Shown: piece after piece, positions 61,542 through 64,000 of the stretch | Numbering within the stretch: the stretch's first letter is position 1 | Layout: each line of letters opens with the position of its first letter | Assembly (NCBI GenBank): GCA_965197865.1 | Contig: CBDANZ010000004.1 | Coordinates: 569,313-633,312 of the forward strand | Direction of reading: 5' to 3' | DNA: 64,000 nt | DNA from: CBDANZ01 sp965197865 | Lineage (GTDB): Bacteria > Acidobacteriota > Vicinamibacteria > Vicinamibacterales > CAVVIG01 | Program-made: the position numbers and the translations under genes | Notes under the pieces: generated by a model | Databases searched by the model: none | Told to the model about the DNA's origin: nothing | What the model saw: the letters and a program-made list of their open reading frames with translations, nothing else

Positions 61542-62387
61542 ATGAACATGAAGGGGATCTGTTCCGTGCTGATGGTGGCACTCCTGAGCGCCCTGAGCGT
61601 GAGCGCGCAGAGGGATGAACCCATTCCACCCATTCCTCAGGACCTTCCGACGAAGAATCCACTCGAGGGGAACGTCGAAGCCATCCGTTCCGGCACGAGT
61701 ATGTATCGCCAGAAGTGCGCGGACTGCCACGGCTGGGACGCGAGAGGCGTCCGTGGCCCCGACCTGACACAGGTCTGGGCCTCCGGCAGAACCGACGACG
61801 GCCTTTTCCGGACCCTCCGGACCGGCATAGCCGGCACAGAGATGCCCCCTGCGGGCGGCTTCGGCGGCACGTCCGACGAAGAAATCTGGAAGATGTTGGC
61901 GTATCTGCGGACGCTGGCCGCGCCAGCCCCCAGCGATCCCCCGCGCGGCAATGCCCAGAGCGGCGAAAACATCTTCCAGGGGAAGTGCGCCAGCTGTCAC
62001 CGTGTGGACGGGCACGGCGGTCGGCTCGGTCCCGATTTGTCGCGTGTCGGAGTGTCGCGCGCGCGCGCCGCGCTGACCCGGCAGATTCGCGGCGCGGTCG
62101 AGGACTTCGCGGCTGGCTACGAGCCGGTCACGCTGACCACCCCGACCGGCCAGCAGATCCATGGCGTGAAGAAAAACGAAGATCTGTTTTCCGTGCAGAT
62201 CATGGACACACGCGAGCGAATTCAGGGCTACCTTCGTGAAGACATGCGCACAGTGACGAACGAGCAGCGATCGTCGATGCCGGTGTTTGGGGTCGACAAG
62301 CTCACCGAAAGCGACCTCGACGACCTGCTGGCGTATCTTGCGACGCTGCGCGGCGCGAGCACCGCCGTGCCCACCGACGGTACGTAA
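61542..62387 (+). CDS. Di-heme cytochrome c
   Basis: 281 residues from ATG 61542, with signal peptide 'SVLMVALLSALSVSAQ'. Two class I heme domains: 'CADCHGWDARGVRGPDL' with a Met in 'TEMPPAGGFGG', and 'CASCHRVDGHGGRLGPDL' with a later Met in 'SSMPVFG'. Between them 'LTTPTGQQIHGVKKNEDLFS' is of the type found in cytochromes linked to quinoprotein dehydrogenases. Likely accepts electrons from periplasmic dehydrogenases such as the one at 54.4 kb. Confidence 0.88.
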   Translation: MNMKGICSVLMVALLSALSVSAQRDEPIPPIPQDLPTKNPLEGNVEAIRSGTSMYRQKCADCHGWDARGVRGPDLTQVWASGRTDDGLFRTLRTGIAGTEMPPAGGFGGTSDEEIWKMLAYLRTLAAPAPSDPPRGNAQSGENIFQGKCASCHRVDGHGGRLGPDLSRVGVSRARAALTRQIRGAVEDFAAGYEPVTLTTPTGQQIHGVKKNEDLFSVQIMDTRERIQGYLREDMRTVTNEQRSSMPVFGVDKLTESDLDDLLAYLATLRGASTAVPTDGT

Positions 62388-62553
62388 TGCACATGGGCGC
62401 CGGGGGTTGTCCAGATGCGGGTGCGGCGTTCAGGCCCGACCAAGCGGTCGCTGCGCGGACCCACGTCACCCCGGTCGTCAGACCGAGCGTTCAAAGGAAA
62501 GGTAAGACACGTATGCGCGCGATCGTCGCTCGTAAGCAGACTGGGAGGTAAGC

Positions 62554-63837
62554 ATGCCACGACCAAGTTATGCAAAAGGAAAAGAGAGGTTACTGATGGG
62601 CCATCGATGTGTCGCGGGTGGGGTCGCGCTGGCGGTGGGGCTTGCGATGATTCAACTGGGGACCGTTCCAGTCGCGAGTCAGAACTCGGCGCCGACCACC
62701 GCTTGGGGCGAGCCCGACCTACAGGGCATCTGGACCGACGAATATCAGACGCCGTTGCAACGCCCTCCGCAGTTTGCCGACCGAGAGTTTTTCACCGACG
62801 AGGAACGGGCCAGCCTGGATAAACGACGCGCGGCGCTTCTGGGGCGTGATCAGCGCGGGGAGCTGGGGACCGAAGAAGACGTCGCCGGCGCCTACAACGC
62901 CCTATTTTCAATCAGGCGTCCGACCGGCCCACGCACGTCGTTGATTGTGGACCCGCCGAATGGGAGAGTGCCTCCCGTGACGCCGGCAGTGCAGAAGAGG
63001 GTGGCCGAGATACGCGCGTTTCAGCTTGCCCTCATACAAGCCACGGGGACGTGCAAGGACGACCTGCCCGAATGCCGCGGCGGGACGTATGGGCCGCCGT
63101 CACCCAAACGAGACGGGCTGTTTCCGTACTACAACATGTCGTCGTTTTCGTCGCCATTCATGAATCGCCACGACAATCCGGAGGACGGAACCATGGGCGA
63201 GCGCTGTATGTCCAGCGTCCTGCCAGGGATCGGTGGGTACCGTCGGATTGTGCAGTCCCCCGGAACGGTGTCGATTTACTACGACGTGGGCCAGGGGCAG
63301 GGGTGGCCGCGCATCATCCCCGTGGACGGGAGTCCACATCTGCCCGCACACATCCGCCGGTGGTGGGGAGACTCGCGTGGCCATTGGGAGGGCCAGACGC
63401 TGGTCGTCGACGTCACGAATTTCACCCCGAAGACTGACTTCGGAGGCTCCCGTGAGAACTTGCATCTCGTCGAACGCTGGACACGTCTCGACGCGAACAC
63501 GATCGAGTACGCCGTCACGATGGAAGATGCGACGACCTGGACCAAGCCGTGGACCATCAAGCAGGAACTCTCGAAGCAAGACGATCAGGCGAATCGAATC
63601 TATTACGAGCCGCGGTGTCACGAAGGCAACTACGGGATGGTCGGCCAACTTACGGGCGCCCGCGCCGACGAGAAGGCCTTCGCCGAGGGGCGCGGACCCC
63701 ATCCAGCCGTACGGGACTCTTCGGGGAGGGGAGTGGGAACGGACGATAATCAAGATCCGTTAACCTGCTCGCCGGGGGGATCGCGCTGCGACGCGGGGGA
63801 TCCCGAAACCTTCAAGAAGGGGCCTTCGAAGCCTTAG
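62554..63837 (+). CDS. Secreted 'PDLQGIW' family protein, long type
   Basis: 427 residues. I kept ATG 62554 because GGGAGG lies 6 bases upstream; ATG 62596 is an alternative. Signal peptide 'GGVALAVGLAMIQLGTVPVA'. Motifs: 'WGEPDLQGIWTDEYQTPLQR', 'GPRTSLIVDPPNGRVPPVTP', 'RCMSSVLPGIGGYRRIVQSP', 'HWEGQTLVVDVTNFTPKTDF', 'LHLVERWTRLDANTIEYAVT' and 'IYYEPRCHEGNYGM'. The C-terminal half aligns with the short-type paralogues. Function unknown. It is the intact counterpart of the interrupted gene at 52936-54177. Confidence 0.85.
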   Translation: MPRPSYAKGKERLLMGHRCVAGGVALAVGLAMIQLGTVPVASQNSAPTTAWGEPDLQGIWTDEYQTPLQRPPQFADREFFTDEERASLDKRRAALLGRDQRGELGTEEDVAGAYNALFSIRRPTGPRTSLIVDPPNGRVPPVTPAVQKRVAEIRAFQLALIQATGTCKDDLPECRGGTYGPPSPKRDGLFPYYNMSSFSSPFMNRHDNPEDGTMGERCMSSVLPGIGGYRRIVQSPGTVSIYYDVGQGQGWPRIIPVDGSPHLPAHIRRWWGDSRGHWEGQTLVVDVTNFTPKTDFGGSRENLHLVERWTRLDANTIEYAVTMEDATTWTKPWTIKQELSKQDDQANRIYYEPRCHEGNYGMVGQLTGARADEKAFAEGRGPHPAVRDSSGRGVGTDDNQDPLTCSPGGSRCDAGDPETFKKGPSKP

Positions 63838-63910
63838 CGGAATAATGCCTCCGCCGCGATCGCCGGTGTCGGATGCCGGTGATCGCGGGCGGACGGTGAC
63901 TCGCCCGGGA

Positions 63911-64000
63911 TTATTGGAGCTCGTCGTAAATCACCTGCACGTTGAGCTTCAGCCGCGCAGGCTGGGGGGGTCTGTATCCCGCGTACTTTGCTGGCATCTT
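63911..64000 (-). CDS. C-terminal end of an unknown protein (partial)
   Basis: On the minus strand a frame enters from the right edge and reads 'KMPAKYAGYRPPQPARLKLN' then 'VQVIYDELQ' to TAA at 63911-63913. Its composition looks like real coding sequence, but 29 residues are too few to name it. It is convergent with the preceding gene. Confidence 0.45.
   Translation of the reverse strand, partial: KMPAKYAGYRPPQPARLKLNVQVIYDELQ

Overview
The window reads as a GC-rich chromosome segment of an Acidobacteriota-like bacterium, most plausibly of the Vicinamibacteria type. This is inferred from gene content, not from a marker gene: an Oar-like TonB receptor, a DUF5916 protein, a DUF6152 protein, an Abhydrolase_10 hydrolase and a family of secreted 'PD..GIW' proteins lie beside the common block yicC-gmk-rpoZ-coaBC-udg-priA. 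No rRNA, CRISPR array or prophage was seen.

Layout. 1-5.2 kb (+): tail of an unknown gene, tsaC, hflX, a TPR/SLH lipoprotein, pgsA and a double-cyclophilin PPIase. 5.2-6.2 kb: a decayed IS3 element. 6.2-8.9 kb: dinB and ettA, divergent. 9-20.1 kb (-): an exopolysaccharide operon read from about 20.1 kb downwards (GT4, GT4, GT2, a dead trypsin-like protease gene, GT4, GT4, polyprenyl-phosphate sugar transferase, UDP-xylose synthase). 20.2-24.3 kb (+): ugd, galE and an MsbA-like ABC exporter, divergent from that operon. Together these make UDP-glucuronate, UDP-xylose and UDP-galactose, start a lipid-linked glycan and extend it. 24.4-39.7 kb: housekeeping genes (yicC, gmk, an rpoZ with an in-frame amber codon, coaBC, a type-4 UDG, priA, an M50 protease, HU, der, a MerR regulator, arfB, moaA, an AmmeMemoRadiSam-type radical SAM enzyme, an MFS permease, surE) and two proline tRNAs. 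39.9-41.4 kb: an intact IS1182-type IS beside tRNA-Pro(CGG). 41.5-64 kb: an accessory region of secreted and envelope proteins (TonB receptor, serine hydrolase, DUF5916, Abhydrolase_10, c-type cytochromes, PQQ-type sugar dehydrogenase, beta-propeller lipoprotein, DoxX, DUF6152), with four copies of one uncharacterised secreted family and remnants of IS110, IS630, a CoA-transferase and a second TonB receptor.

The most striking structure is a three-level nested insertion at 13.8-16.7 kb. A trypsin-like protease gene is split by a small CTAG-flanked element. That element's right terminal repeat is in turn split by an IS110-family element whose subterminal repeats lie 7 and 3 bases from its ends, the IS1111 arrangement. 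Removing both elements and one CTAG restores the protease reading frame exactly. The small element has nearly the same termini as the intact IS1182-type IS at 39.9 kb, so it looks like a non-autonomous partner. A second theme is short palindromic repeats that run into or through reading frames (PPIase, coaBC, priA, M50 protease, moaA, MFS, der).
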